A stretch of 32,500 nt of DNA from Polyangiaceae bacterium. Lineage in GTDB: Bacteria; Myxococcota_A; Polyangia; Polyangiales; Polyangiaceae. The notes beneath the pieces were generated by a model, which did no database searches, was not told the origin of the DNA, and was given only the letters and a program-made list of their open reading frames with translations. This document shows positions 7,295 through 14,839 of the stretch, in pieces (positions within the stretch are counted from its first letter, which is position 1; each line of letters opens with the position of its first letter). The stretch spans positions 1-32,500 of the forward strand of contig JAHBVX010000001.1 in NCBI GenBank assembly GCA_019637295.1, read 5' to 3'. The position numbers were made by a program, and so were the translations under genes.

Positions 7295-8629
7295 GTGCTT
7301 CGCTCCCTGCGTGCGCTCATCATGTTCTGGACGATCTTTGCATCGTACGGCATGACGTGGCTGCTCGCGCGGGTGCTGCCCCGTTCTCCCCGTGAGCGGC
7401 TGTGGGAACGAGCGCACCGCAAGAACGCGCTGCGGCTGGCGAGCGGCTTCACGCGTCTGAGAGGCGTGTTCATCAAGGTGGGCCAGGTGCTCAGCGTGAT
7501 CGGCACGTTCCTGCCCAAGGCCTACGGCGAAGCGCTCGAGAAGCTCCAAGACAAGGTGCCCGCCCAACCCTTCCCCGAGATCGAGGCGCGGCTCCGCGAG
7601 GCCTTGGGTGACGATCCCCTCGACCGCTTCGAGAGCTTCGAACGCGAGCCGCTCGCCGCGGCGTCCCTCGCCCAGGTGCACCGCGCGGTCACTCGCGACG
7701 GACGCACCGTGGCAGTCAAGGTGCTCTACCCCGGCATCGAGCAGCTCATCCGGCGGGATCTCGCCGTGCTGCGCTCGGTCCTCCCCGTCATCCGACGACT
7801 GTTCCCGATCTCCCGCCAGGAACGGATACTCGATCAGCTCTCCGCCATGTTGGCGCGGGAGACGAACTACCAGAACGAGCGCAAGAACATGGAGCGCCTA
7901 CGCGCCGTGTTCGCCGACAAGGACAACGTCGTCGTGCCCGTCGTGGTCGACGAGCTCACCTCGGCCGGCGTACTCACCATGACCTTCGAGTCGGGGCTCA
8001 AGATCAACGACCTCGATGGCTTGCGTCGCGCCGAGATCGACGCCGAGAGCGTGGGGAAGCTCCTGACCGAGTGCTACTTCGCGATGCTGCTCGAGCATCG
8101 GCTGTTTCACGCCGACCCTCACCCGGGGAACTTCCTGGTCCGACCTGGCCCCACGTTGGTCATCTTGGACTACGGCGCCGTGGAGGAGGTGACAGACAGC
8201 CTCGCCGAGGGCATGAAGCTGGTCGTGCTCGGCGCGATGACGCGCAGTGACGATCAGATCCTCCAAGGTCTCGAGCGCATGGGTTTCGTCGCCGTCGGTG
8301 GCGACCGCGAGCTGCTCGCGCGCGTGGGCCGCGAGTACCTGAAGGTCCTGGCGCGGGTGAACATCTCGGACTTCTCCCAGCTCGACCGCCAGACGATCGA
8401 GAAGCTGTCAGGCTACGAGCAGATACGCGGCAAGCTGCGGGACATCATGCGCAGCGTCGAGTATCCGGAGGGGTACTTCTACGTCGAGCGGACGCTGGTT
8501 TTGCTCTTCGGGCTCGTGGGGCAGCTCGCGCCCAAGGCTGGTCTCCCTGGGCTGATAGTGCCCTTCGCCTCACGCGCCTTCGCGATGGGCTTGCAGCAGC
8601 CCGCCGACTCTGCTGGTGCGGCCACGTGA
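7295..8629 (+). CDS. UbiB/ABC1/ADCK-type atypical kinase
   Basis: This protein (444 aa) carries the hallmarks of the UbiB family: KVGQ (residues 61-64, the KxGQ motif), LEKLQDKVP (QD motif), the Ala-rich loop AAASLAQVH in place of a Gly-rich loop, the lysine in VAVKVLYPG, ADPHPGNF, and LDYG for the metal-binding DFG. Members have ATPase activity and support isoprenoid-quinone (ubiquinone) biosynthesis or lipid homeostasis at the membrane. No C-terminal transmembrane pair is obvious, unlike E. coli UbiB. The start is GTG 7295 or ATG 7322; neither has a strong ribosome site. No quinone-biosynthesis gene is nearby; instead two uncharacterised genes are translationally coupled behind it. Confidence 0.93.
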   Translation: MLRSLRALIMFWTIFASYGMTWLLARVLPRSPRERLWERAHRKNALRLASGFTRLRGVFIKVGQVLSVIGTFLPKAYGEALEKLQDKVPAQPFPEIEARLREALGDDPLDRFESFEREPLAAASLAQVHRAVTRDGRTVAVKVLYPGIEQLIRRDLAVLRSVLPVIRRLFPISRQERILDQLSAMLARETNYQNERKNMERLRAVFADKDNVVVPVVVDELTSAGVLTMTFESGLKINDLDGLRRAEIDAESVGKLLTECYFAMLLEHRLFHADPHPGNFLVRPGPTLVILDYGAVEEVTDSLAEGMKLVVLGAMTRSDDQILQGLERMGFVAVGGDRELLARVGREYLKVLARVNISDFSQLDRQTIEKLSGYEQIRGKLRDIMRSVEYPEGYFYVERTLVLLFGLVGQLAPKAGLPGLIVPFASRAFAMGLQQPADSAGAAT

Positions 8630-10065
8630 GGGCCATCGCGGCCACTACCCTAGTGCTCGCCGTCTCGAACTGCACGGCTCACCCCCAGGCGGCCACCGGC
8701 AAGGAAGCTCGCCTCGAGTCCTGTCGCTACGACGTAGCCGTCGCCAAGGCCCGACCGCTCACGCTCGACGTGACCGCCGAGTGTGCCGGACGAGGCTTCG
8801 CTGCGTTCTCTGCCAACGAACCCGAGCTGCTGCCGCACCTGCGCGAGGTGCGCGATCTCGAGGGCCGATTGCTCCAGCGCGACGGTGCACGGTATCGCCT
8901 CCCGGATTCGGGTCGAGCGGGGCTGCGCTATCGGGTGGATCTCGACGCCATCGCCGCCAGCGCGCAGAGCTTCGATGTCGCGTTGCGCAGCGGCGACACC
9001 CTGATCGCGCCAGTCTCGACCTGGTTGCTTCGGCCCGAGCCGCCGGGCGCTGACACGCGGGTGCTCGTGAGCGTTCGATCCCTCCCCGGGGTCGACTTCG
9101 CGACTGGGCTCACGCCCGCCGGCGAGGGCTTCGAGCTGGGCGCCCACGAGATCCGCGTGGGGACCTACTCCGCGTTCGGTACGCTGGCGCGCTCCCGGGT
9201 GGAGCTGCCTGGACCGCTCGCGCTCGACGAAGCCTCTGCCACGCGTGCTCGGATCGAGGTCGTCGTCGCCGATGGCCCGCTCGACGTCGAGCGGGCCGCC
9301 CTCGAGCGCTGGATTGTCGACTCAGCCACGGCCGTGGCGCGATTCTGGCGCGGGTTTCCGGTACCTCGAGCCCTGCTCGTCGTGCTCCCGGTGACTGGCA
9401 GGTCGGGAGTGTTGTTCGGGAAGGTGTTGCCAGAGAGCGCGCCGGGTATCGTGGTGATGGTGGGTGAACGCAGCGATCGCGCGGCGCTCAGCCGCGACTG
9501 GATCCTCGTGCACGAGCTCTTTCACTTGGGGTTCCCCTCCTTCGTGGCTGAAGGAAAGTGGCTCGACGAGGGGCTCGCCACCTACTACGAGCCCATCATC
9601 CGCGCCCGCGCCGGGATGAAGACGGAGGAAGCGGTGTGGGAGGAGTTTTCCCGCGCGATGCCCCAAGGGCTGCCGGCGTTGACGGGCGCGGGGCTCGATG
9701 GCGCAACGGAGTATCGGGAAGTGTACTGGGGTGGTGCGCTCGTGTGCCTGCTGGCGGACGTGGAGGCGCGGCGTCGAACTCGTGGTCGAACTGGACTCGA
9801 GCACGGACTCGTGGAGGTGCTGCGGCGCGGGGGACACGCGTCCGAGGTGTGGTCGCTCTCCGACACGATCGCGACCATCGACGCTGCGCTGAAGGCCCCG
9901 ATCCTGGCAGAGCTGGCGCGCCGATATGGGCAGCGCGGTGGACCCGTAGACCTGGCGGCGCTGTGGCGCGCGCTGGGTGTGCGTCGGGTCGATGGCGGCG
10001 TTCAGCTGCGCGACGACGCGCCGCTCGCTCACGTTCGTCGCGCGATCGTGGCTGGGGTGCCTTGA
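8626..10065 (+). CDS. Lipoprotein with HELFH metallopeptidase-like domain
   Basis: This 479-aa protein starts at GTG 8626, overlapping the kinase stop by GTGA. It has a lipobox-like signal (LAVSNC, Cys16). A beta-rich N-terminal half (about 25-220) resembles the N-terminal domain of M61-type peptidases. A catalytic half follows with HELFH (His296, Glu297, His300) and WLDEGLATYY, where Glu315 is the likely third zinc ligand. This is gluzincin geometry, but the HExxH-to-Glu spacing (14 residues) is shorter than the 18 usual in M1/M61. It is probably an active zinc peptidase facing the periplasm or surface, substrate unknown. Coupling to the kinase and the next gene implies a shared process. Confidence 0.8.
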   Translation: MRAIAATTLVLAVSNCTAHPQAATGKEARLESCRYDVAVAKARPLTLDVTAECAGRGFAAFSANEPELLPHLREVRDLEGRLLQRDGARYRLPDSGRAGLRYRVDLDAIAASAQSFDVALRSGDTLIAPVSTWLLRPEPPGADTRVLVSVRSLPGVDFATGLTPAGEGFELGAHEIRVGTYSAFGTLARSRVELPGPLALDEASATRARIEVVVADGPLDVERAALERWIVDSATAVARFWRGFPVPRALLVVLPVTGRSGVLFGKVLPESAPGIVVMVGERSDRAALSRDWILVHELFHLGFPSFVAEGKWLDEGLATYYEPIIRARAGMKTEEAVWEEFSRAMPQGLPALTGAGLDGATEYREVYWGGALVCLLADVEARRRTRGRTGLEHGLVEVLRRGGHASEVWSLSDTIATIDAALKAPILAELARRYGQRGGPVDLAALWRALGVRRVDGGVQLRDDAPLAHVRRAIVAGVP

Positions 10066-11039
10066 GCGCGCTGCCCGGGTTGTGGGTCGAGTTGCTCGAC
10101 GACGACGTCGTCGAGCGAGCGTTGCCGACCCTCGCCAAACACGTGGGTCGAGTGCACCTCGCGCTCGGGGTCGAGCGCGTCGGCGATCCGAGCTTCGCGC
10201 GGCTCAGCCGGAAGGCGACGGACCTTGGGCTGGCTGTCTGGCTGTGGCCACTGTTCCCCTTCGAGCAAGGCTACTGGCTCGGCGAGCACAACGCAGCGCT
10301 GCTGCCAGCGCTGATGCGCGATGTCCTGAGCTGGCGACGGAGGCGCGAAGGCGTGGCGTGTCAGGGCGTCTCCTTCGACCTCGAGCCGGCGCACGACTAC
10401 GCACGAGAGCTGCGACGACGTCCCGTGCACCGACTGTTCGAACTGCTCGTGAGACACGTGGAGCCCGAGAGGTTCGAGGTCGCGCGAGTTCACTTGGGTA
10501 GAGCTATCGACGTGCTTCACGTCGCAGGCGTGGAGGCCCACGCGGTCACCTTCCCGCTCGTGCTCGATTGCCCCGCCGGGTGCACCGTCCTGGAAGACGC
10601 GCTCGACATCCCGCTCTCGGATCTGGACTGGGACGAAGCCTCCTTCATGGTCTATCAGACCGCGTTCGCGGAGCTGGTGGGGACTTGGCTCGGGCCCAGC
10701 TTGGTCTTTGCCTACGCGAAGAGCGCCGTGGAGCGCTTTGGCGCTCGCGCGGGCCTCGATCTGGGGGTGGTGGGTGCGCCCGCCGTGGGGCTGGGGGAGC
10801 GCTTTCGGTATCCGGCGCCCGCAGCGCTCCACCAGGACCTGGCGGCCGCACAGGCCGCGGGGATCCCTCCCGAGCGGCTCCGCGTGTACGGACTCGCTGG
10901 TGTACTCCAGGAAGGTGGCACGGCGCGCTGGCTCTCACCACTCCCCCGGCAACGTCGCCCCGAGCCGTCTCGTGCGGTCGTGGGCATGCGCCACCTCGTG
11001 CACGGTCTGGCGACCGCGCTCACCCTCGGCTCAAAGTAG
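10062..11039 (+). CDS. Predicted TIM-barrel-like protein, 325 aa
   Basis: The likely start is TTG 10062, which overlaps the peptidase stop (TTGA); no ATG or GTG lies nearby in frame. The sequence alternates strand-like and helix-like segments: VGRVHLALGVE, LGLAVWLWPLF, GVSFDLEPAHDYA, VEAHAVTFPLVLD, SLVFAYAKSA, RLRVYGLAGVL. This suggests a TIM barrel, and SFDLEP on one strand is reminiscent of the acidic strand end in glycoside-hydrolase-like barrels. I cannot assign a known family and no catalytic residue is proven. There is no signal peptide, so it appears cytoplasmic, unlike its lipoprotein neighbour. Its 3' end overlaps the convergent lipoprotein gene by nine bases. Confidence 0.72.
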   Translation: MSALPGLWVELLDDDVVERALPTLAKHVGRVHLALGVERVGDPSFARLSRKATDLGLAVWLWPLFPFEQGYWLGEHNAALLPALMRDVLSWRRRREGVACQGVSFDLEPAHDYARELRRRPVHRLFELLVRHVEPERFEVARVHLGRAIDVLHVAGVEAHAVTFPLVLDCPAGCTVLEDALDIPLSDLDWDEASFMVYQTAFAELVGTWLGPSLVFAYAKSAVERFGARAGLDLGVVGAPAVGLGERFRYPAPAALHQDLAAAQAAGIPPERLRVYGLAGVLQEGGTARWLSPLPRQRRPEPSRAVVGMRHLVHGLATALTLGSK

Positions 11040-12563
11040 GGACTTGCAGTCCGGCGCACAGTTGGGTGTGAACGCCGGCTCGCACACCTCTCCGCCGTCG
11101 AGCAGGCCGTCTCCACAGCTGGGGACCGTACAGTTCGTGCGACAGCCCGCGGGAGTGGGGTACGCACGCAGGGTGACCGACATGTTCAAGTCCAAGAATG
11201 TGTAGCTCTGGTTGCCGTTGACGAAGGCCCAGTTGTTGATGCCTGGATCGGTGCCGAGCTGAATCGTCGTTTGCCAAGCACCCGGCACGGGGAACTGACT
11301 GAGCGCGCCACCGTCGCTGTTGTTCTGAAACTGCCACCCGCCGAACGCGACGGTGGGGCTCGACTTGCTGAACTCGCTCGCGTTGTCGTCCGCCACCGCG
11401 ACGATGGTCTGCACGGGGAGTCCCTGGATGTCCGCCTTCACGCTCGTGTTCGGCTGAGGGAAACCGCTCGTATCGAGATCGATGCCGTGGTGCATGACCA
11501 AGCTCAGCACCCCGGTCAGCAAGTTCCGATGCAGCATCATGCGGCTGGCGAAGGCTTCCTCGTAGCCCGTGTGGCTGCTGGCGGAGAAGTAGTTGTAGAA
11601 CTGCTGCACGGTGCCGAACGTCTCGATCGGGCGCACCGCCAGTCGCTGCGGCCCGATGACGAGCTCGAACGCCGGTCGGCTGGTGTTCGCGGGCCCGAGA
11701 TCGCACTGCTCGCCGGGGTCGAGCACGCCGTTACCGCAGAAACCGACCGCGCCCCCGAACCCCCCGCTGCCCCCAATCCCACCAGAGGCGCCCACTCCGC
11801 CCGCGCCGCCGGCGGGCCCTCCGCCAATTCCACCGCTCCCCCCGCTGCCTGAACACGAGCCACAGCCCAGGGACTCGACCTCGCTCACACACAAGCTGTC
11901 CCACTGCACTTGGCAGCAGAAGGGATCGACCTGGCAGACACACTGGGCCACGCTCGGGTTGGAGCAGCTCGGTGCGGAGGTCGCGATGCAGCAGTTCCCC
12001 GCCGGACCTCCCCCCGTTCCGCCGAAACCGCCGACGGGTCCACCGCCGAAGCCGCCCATCCCTCCACCGCCGAAACCGCCGACGGGTCCACCGCCGAAGC
12101 CGCCCGTCCCTCCACCGCCGAAACCGCCGACGGGTCCACCGCCGAAGCCGCCCATCCCTCCGCCACCGAAGCCGCCAGACCCGCCCGCTCCGCAGCTCCC
12201 GCAGCCCAGCGAGGTCACCTGCTCGACGCACAGCTCGTCCCACTCGGTGTTACAGCAGTAGGCGTCGAACTGACATACGCACTGCGCGACTTCGCTCGGG
12301 TTGCAGGACGGCGTGTTCTGAGGAGCGCAACAGCTGCCGCCGCCGCTGCCGCCGCTGCCGCCGAGCGCGCCCGTGCCTCCCGCGCCACCAGAGCCGCCCC
12401 CGCCGCCCGCCCCGCTCGTCGCTCCCGTGGCCCCGGTGCCGCCGCCCGCACCGCCGGTGCCGCCCGCACCTCCTGTCTCGAAGAGGTCATCGTTCAAGCC
12501 CGCGCGACCGCACGCCAGCGGTGCGATGGTCAGGGCCAGCAGGGACAAGCGTCGTGTGCTCAC
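11031..12563 (-). CDS. Gly-rich, Cys-module lipoprotein with myxobacterial-type repeats
   Basis: This 510-aa lipoprotein (lipobox IAPLAC, Cys18) starts at GTG 12563. A Gly/Ala/Thr-rich spacer leads to a first Cys module (CCAPQ..CNPS..CVC..YCCNTEWDELC..CGSC). Then comes a 48-bp-encoded GGFGG repeat tract and a second, near-identical Cys module (NCCIA..WDSLC..CGSC). A short Gly spacer, a CGNGVLDPGEQCD block, a globular domain of about 180 residues and a closing CGDGLLDGGEVCE block follow. The last blocks resemble Myxococcus cysteine-rich repeats (TIGR02232/DUF4215 style). It is expected to be surface-exposed and disulfide-stabilised. Ligand or enzymatic activity is unknown; I see no catalytic motif. 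It lies 90 bases downstream of the HD gene on the same strand. Confidence 0.85.
   Translation of the reverse strand: MSTRRLSLLALTIAPLACGRAGLNDDLFETGGAGGTGGAGGGTGATGATSGAGGGGGSGGAGGTGALGGSGGSGGGSCCAPQNTPSCNPSEVAQCVCQFDAYCCNTEWDELCVEQVTSLGCGSCGAGGSGGFGGGGMGGFGGGPVGGFGGGGTGGFGGGPVGGFGGGGMGGFGGGPVGGFGGTGGGPAGNCCIATSAPSCSNPSVAQCVCQVDPFCCQVQWDSLCVSEVESLGCGSCSGSGGSGGIGGGPAGGAGGVGASGGIGGSGGFGGAVGFCGNGVLDPGEQCDLGPANTSRPAFELVIGPQRLAVRPIETFGTVQQFYNYFSASSHTGYEEAFASRMMLHRNLLTGVLSLVMHHGIDLDTSGFPQPNTSVKADIQGLPVQTIVAVADDNASEFSKSSPTVAFGGWQFQNNSDGGALSQFPVPGAWQTTIQLGTDPGINNWAFVNGNQSYTFLDLNMSVTLRAYPTPAGCRTNCTVPSCGDGLLDGGEVCEPAFTPNCAPDCKSLL
12021..12175. repeat. 48-bp tandem repeat inside the Gly-rich lipoprotein gene
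   Basis: Three full copies begin at 12021, 12069 and 12117, with a degenerate part-copy after 12164. Each encodes 16 residues (GGGMGGFGGGPVGGFG, with M/T variation) on the minus strand. Copies are almost identical at the base level, pointing to recent duplication or slippage rather than selection on protein alone. The repeat separates the two Cys modules, so copy number sets the spacing between them. Confidence 0.88.
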
Positions 12564-12605
12564 TCGCTCATCTTGAGCGAAGCTCGGCCCCTGCTCAACT
12601 ATCCC

Positions 12606-12642
12606 GCGCGGGCCGCGAGCGGAGCCCCCGGCGCGGGCCGCG
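12606..12642. repeat. Short direct repeat in intergenic gap
   Basis: A 12-base GC-only word (GCGCGGGCCGCG) occurs at 12606-12617 and again at 12631-12642, start-to-start 25 bases. It lies in the 90-base gap between the HD gene stop and the Gly-rich lipoprotein start. It could be a regulator site or chance in such GC-rich DNA. Confidence 0.3.
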
Positions 12643-12653
12643 GTCTACGGCCC

Positions 12654-13580
12654 TCAGAGGCCGAAGCGCTCGCGATTCTCGGCCAAGAACTGCACGTAGA
12701 ACTCGCTCTCCCGGTGCGCGGGGAGCTCCCCGGCTTCGACGGCGCCCTCGAGCGCCCGTTTGATCTCCCCGATCCGCCGCGATGGCGGCAGCCCGAAGAC
12801 CCGCATCATGTCCGTTCCGAGTCCCGTCGGCAGCGGAGGCACCTTCGCGTCCTCTTCGGCCAGCGCGCAGATGCGCGTGGACAGCTCGTTGATCATCGAG
12901 ATCCCCCGGCGTTTCTTCTCGGGTCGCTTGGTCGTGATGTCCGCGCGCGACAGACACAACAGGTCATCGAGGTAGGGGCCGATCTCTCGCGCGAACCGGC
13001 GGACCGCGCTGTCGGTCCAGCTCCCGTCGTACTGGCTGGCGCGCAGGTGGTGCAGGACCAAGAAGCGGATCTCGCGCTTGAGCGCGTCCTCGGCGTTGAA
13101 CAACCGCTGTCGCCGGTCCAGCTTGTCGAACATGCGAGCGCCAACCTCGGCATGGCCGAAGAAGTGCACCTCACCGTCGGGCGAGATGGATCGCGTCCGG
13201 ACCTTGCCGATGTCGTGAAAGAGCGCGGCCCAGCGGACCTCGAGCCTCGGGACTGCCTGGCTCACGACCTGCTTGGTGTGCTTCCAGACGTCCTTGTGAC
13301 GCCACTCGCCGTCCCCGAAGCCTACCATCGCCTTGACCTCGGGCAGCAGCGCGTCGAGTACGCCGCCGACCAGGAGCGCGTCCAGCCCCTCGTCAGGGAA
13401 GCGCCCCATCATCACACGATCGAGCCAAGGTCGGATGTCCTCCGGCGAGAGCCGCTGCAAGTCTTCCGCGCTGGCGAGTACGACAGGGTCGCTCGTGACG
13501 CCGCGCTCGGCGCACTCCACCGCTCGCTCGAGCGCGAGGCGAGCGCGGTCCTGGTCGGCGGCGGGCCCGGAAGCAGTCAT
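12654..13580 (-). CDS. HD-domain protein resembling a CCA-adding enzyme without its catalytic head
   Basis: This 308-aa protein begins at ATG 13580. Residues 40-80 (LSPEDIRPWLDRVM, GVLDALLPEV) look like the neck helices of bacterial tRNA nucleotidyltransferase/poly(A) polymerase. Residues 95-215 form an HD phosphohydrolase domain: HKDVWKHT (His101), LFHDIGK (His122-Asp123), FFGHAEVGA, LHHLRASQY, SRADITTK. The C terminus (GLPPSRRIGEIKRALEGAV) matches the CCA-enzyme tail. What is missing is the N-terminal nucleotidyltransferase domain of about 150 residues with its GxS/DxD signature. It may be a stand-alone phosphodiesterase/phosphatase, or the HD half of a split tRNA-repair enzyme. No upstream frame restores the head. 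Confidence 0.85.
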   Translation of the reverse strand: MTASGPAADQDRARLALERAVECAERGVTSDPVVLASAEDLQRLSPEDIRPWLDRVMMGRFPDEGLDALLVGGVLDALLPEVKAMVGFGDGEWRHKDVWKHTKQVVSQAVPRLEVRWAALFHDIGKVRTRSISPDGEVHFFGHAEVGARMFDKLDRRQRLFNAEDALKREIRFLVLHHLRASQYDGSWTDSAVRRFAREIGPYLDDLLCLSRADITTKRPEKKRRGISMINELSTRICALAEEDAKVPPLPTGLGTDMMRVFGLPPSRRIGEIKRALEGAVEAGELPAHRESEFYVQFLAENRERFGL

Positions 13581-13591
13581 CGTAGGCTCCG

Positions 13592-13607
13592 AAGAGCGCC
13601 GGCTCTT
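13592..13607. promoter_or_regulatory. Inverted repeat upstream of the HD gene
   Basis: AAGAGC and GCTCTT flank a GCCG loop (perfect 6-bp arms), ending 11 bases upstream of the HD start codon in the 177-base divergent gap. Placed this close, it could be an operator or a translation-controlling hairpin for the HD mRNA. Confidence 0.35.
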
Positions 13608-13757
13608 AGCACGGCAGCGCTGAGATTCGAGCCGGGATCGTGTCCGAGGGTCGCACGGGCCGCGCGAGAGCCGGCCTCGAGCGTGCTCGAAGCGATGAGT
13701 CATCCCGAAGCGTTTGTCGCTCGCGCGGCGGACGAACCTGAGCCATTCTGTGCGTCG

Positions 13758-14732
13758 ATGGGAGCCTGTTTCAGAGCGTTCGTCGGTCTCGCCCTGGCGT
13801 GCGGCCTCTCGGCGTGTCCCGAGAACGCCAGCGAAGGCGTCCAGCCGAACCCCTTGGATTCGGGCCTCGACGCTGGCGCTGACGCTCCGCGTCCGGATCC
13901 GGTCCCGGTCACCGTGGTGACCTGGAACGTGCTGAACCTCTTCAACGACGTGCGGGACAGCTTGGAGATCACAGCCTCGATGGAGGACATCGTGCCCACC
14001 GCGCAGTACCAGGCCAAGCTCACCGGGCTCGCCGGCGCCCTCGGTACCCTCGGCGCCGACATCGCCGTACTGCAGGAGGTGGAGAACCAGAACGTCGTAG
14101 ACGACCTCGCCGCGCGTACTGGACGCTTTCCGCACAGTCACATCACCCAAGGCAACGACCCTCGGGGAATCGACATCGCCATCCTCTCGGAGTATCCGAT
14201 CGAGAAGGTGGTCTCGCACAAGGACGTGCTGTTCAAGGCTTCGACGGATCCTGTCACCAACTTCAAGTTCGCTCGCGACGTGCTCGAGGCGCACTTGGTC
14301 ATCAACGGTCGTCGGGTCGTGCTGCTCGGGGTGCACTACAAGAGTGGCCTCACGGACTCGGACAAGCTGAAGCGACGCGCGGAGGCCGAGAAGACCCGCA
14401 GCATCCTGACTCAGGTCAAGTTCGACCACCCCTCGGCCGCCGTGGTCGTCCTGGGAGACTTCAACATGTCGCCCGAGGCCGAGGAGATGCAGGCTCTGTA
14501 CGGCGCGCCGCCCCTGCTCCTCAGCAGCGTGACGACCGGGATGCCGGCTGGTGAGCGCTACAGCGTGACCTTCGGGGGCAACAAGCAGCTGTACGACGAT
14601 CAGGTCGTCGATCCGGTGGGACTGACGCTGCTCGACCCCACGTTTCCGAGCTCGGTGTTCATCTTCCACAGCGCGGAGGTGGACGCCTTCGCGGACCACG
14701 ATCCGGTCAAGGCCGTCTACCAGGTGAACTAG
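13758..14732 (+). CDS. Endonuclease/exonuclease/phosphatase-fold lipoprotein
   Basis: This 324-aa protein begins with a lipoprotein signal (ACGLSAC, Cys20) and an Asp/Pro-rich spacer, followed by a complete EEP (DNase I-like) domain. In order these are VVTWNVLN, VLQEVENQ (metal-binding Glu), RGIDIAIL, LLGVHYKSG (catalytic His region), VVLGDFNMSP (Asp/Asn pair) and the closing FADHDPVKA (Asp-His). All key catalytic positions appear intact. Members cleave phosphodiesters in nucleic acids, lipids or small phosphates; an anchored periplasmic or surface enzyme could scavenge phosphate or degrade extracellular DNA. ATG 13758 is preferred over in-frame ATG 13695 because it gives a standard signal peptide. 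It diverges from the HD gene and lies about 107 bases before tamB. Confidence 0.9.
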   Translation: MGACFRAFVGLALACGLSACPENASEGVQPNPLDSGLDAGADAPRPDPVPVTVVTWNVLNLFNDVRDSLEITASMEDIVPTAQYQAKLTGLAGALGTLGADIAVLQEVENQNVVDDLAARTGRFPHSHITQGNDPRGIDIAILSEYPIEKVVSHKDVLFKASTDPVTNFKFARDVLEAHLVINGRRVVLLGVHYKSGLTDSDKLKRRAEAEKTRSILTQVKFDHPSAAVVVLGDFNMSPEAEEMQALYGAPPLLLSSVTTGMPAGERYSVTFGGNKQLYDDQVVDPVGLTLLDPTFPSSVFIFHSAEVDAFADHDPVKAVYQVN

Positions 14733-14796
14733 CGGCGGTCGCCCAGGCCTGATTTGCGCCCGGATCGCCGTCTAGCTGAACGAGATTACAGAGCTT

Positions 14797-14826
14797 TTGG
14801 CGCGGTTTCCCCGGGCGCGTTACGCT
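14797..14826 (+). promoter_or_regulatory. Weak candidate promoter for tamB
   Basis: TTGGCG (14797-14802) and TACGCT (14821-14826) are separated by 18 bases. This is a poor but possible -35/-10 pair; it would leave a leader of only a few bases before the GTG at 14840. No Shine-Dalgarno sequence is seen there, which would suit near-leaderless translation. Confidence 0.25.
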
Positions 14827-14839
14827 TTGTGGGTCCACC

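Noticed and set aside
12021..12175. Possible CRISPR array
   Set aside because: Units are directly adjacent with a multiple-of-three period inside a coding frame and there are no variable spacers; it is a protein-coding tandem repeat.
11910..13757. Long plus-strand open frame continuous with the EEP lipoprotein gene, giving a 940-residue product
   Set aside because: The upstream 616 codons are antisense to the Gly-rich lipoprotein and HD genes, are Arg/Ala-rich without domains, and would bury a proper lipoprotein signal peptide at 13758.
12654..14699. 681-codon minus-strand frame extending the HD gene upstream
   Set aside because: The part above 13580 is antisense to the EEP gene and contains no nucleotidyltransferase head motif; the ATG at 13580 begins the recognisable protein.
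14733..14796. Terminator after the EEP gene
   Set aside because: An 8-bp imperfect stem can be drawn but the loop exceeds 20 bases and no T-run follows.
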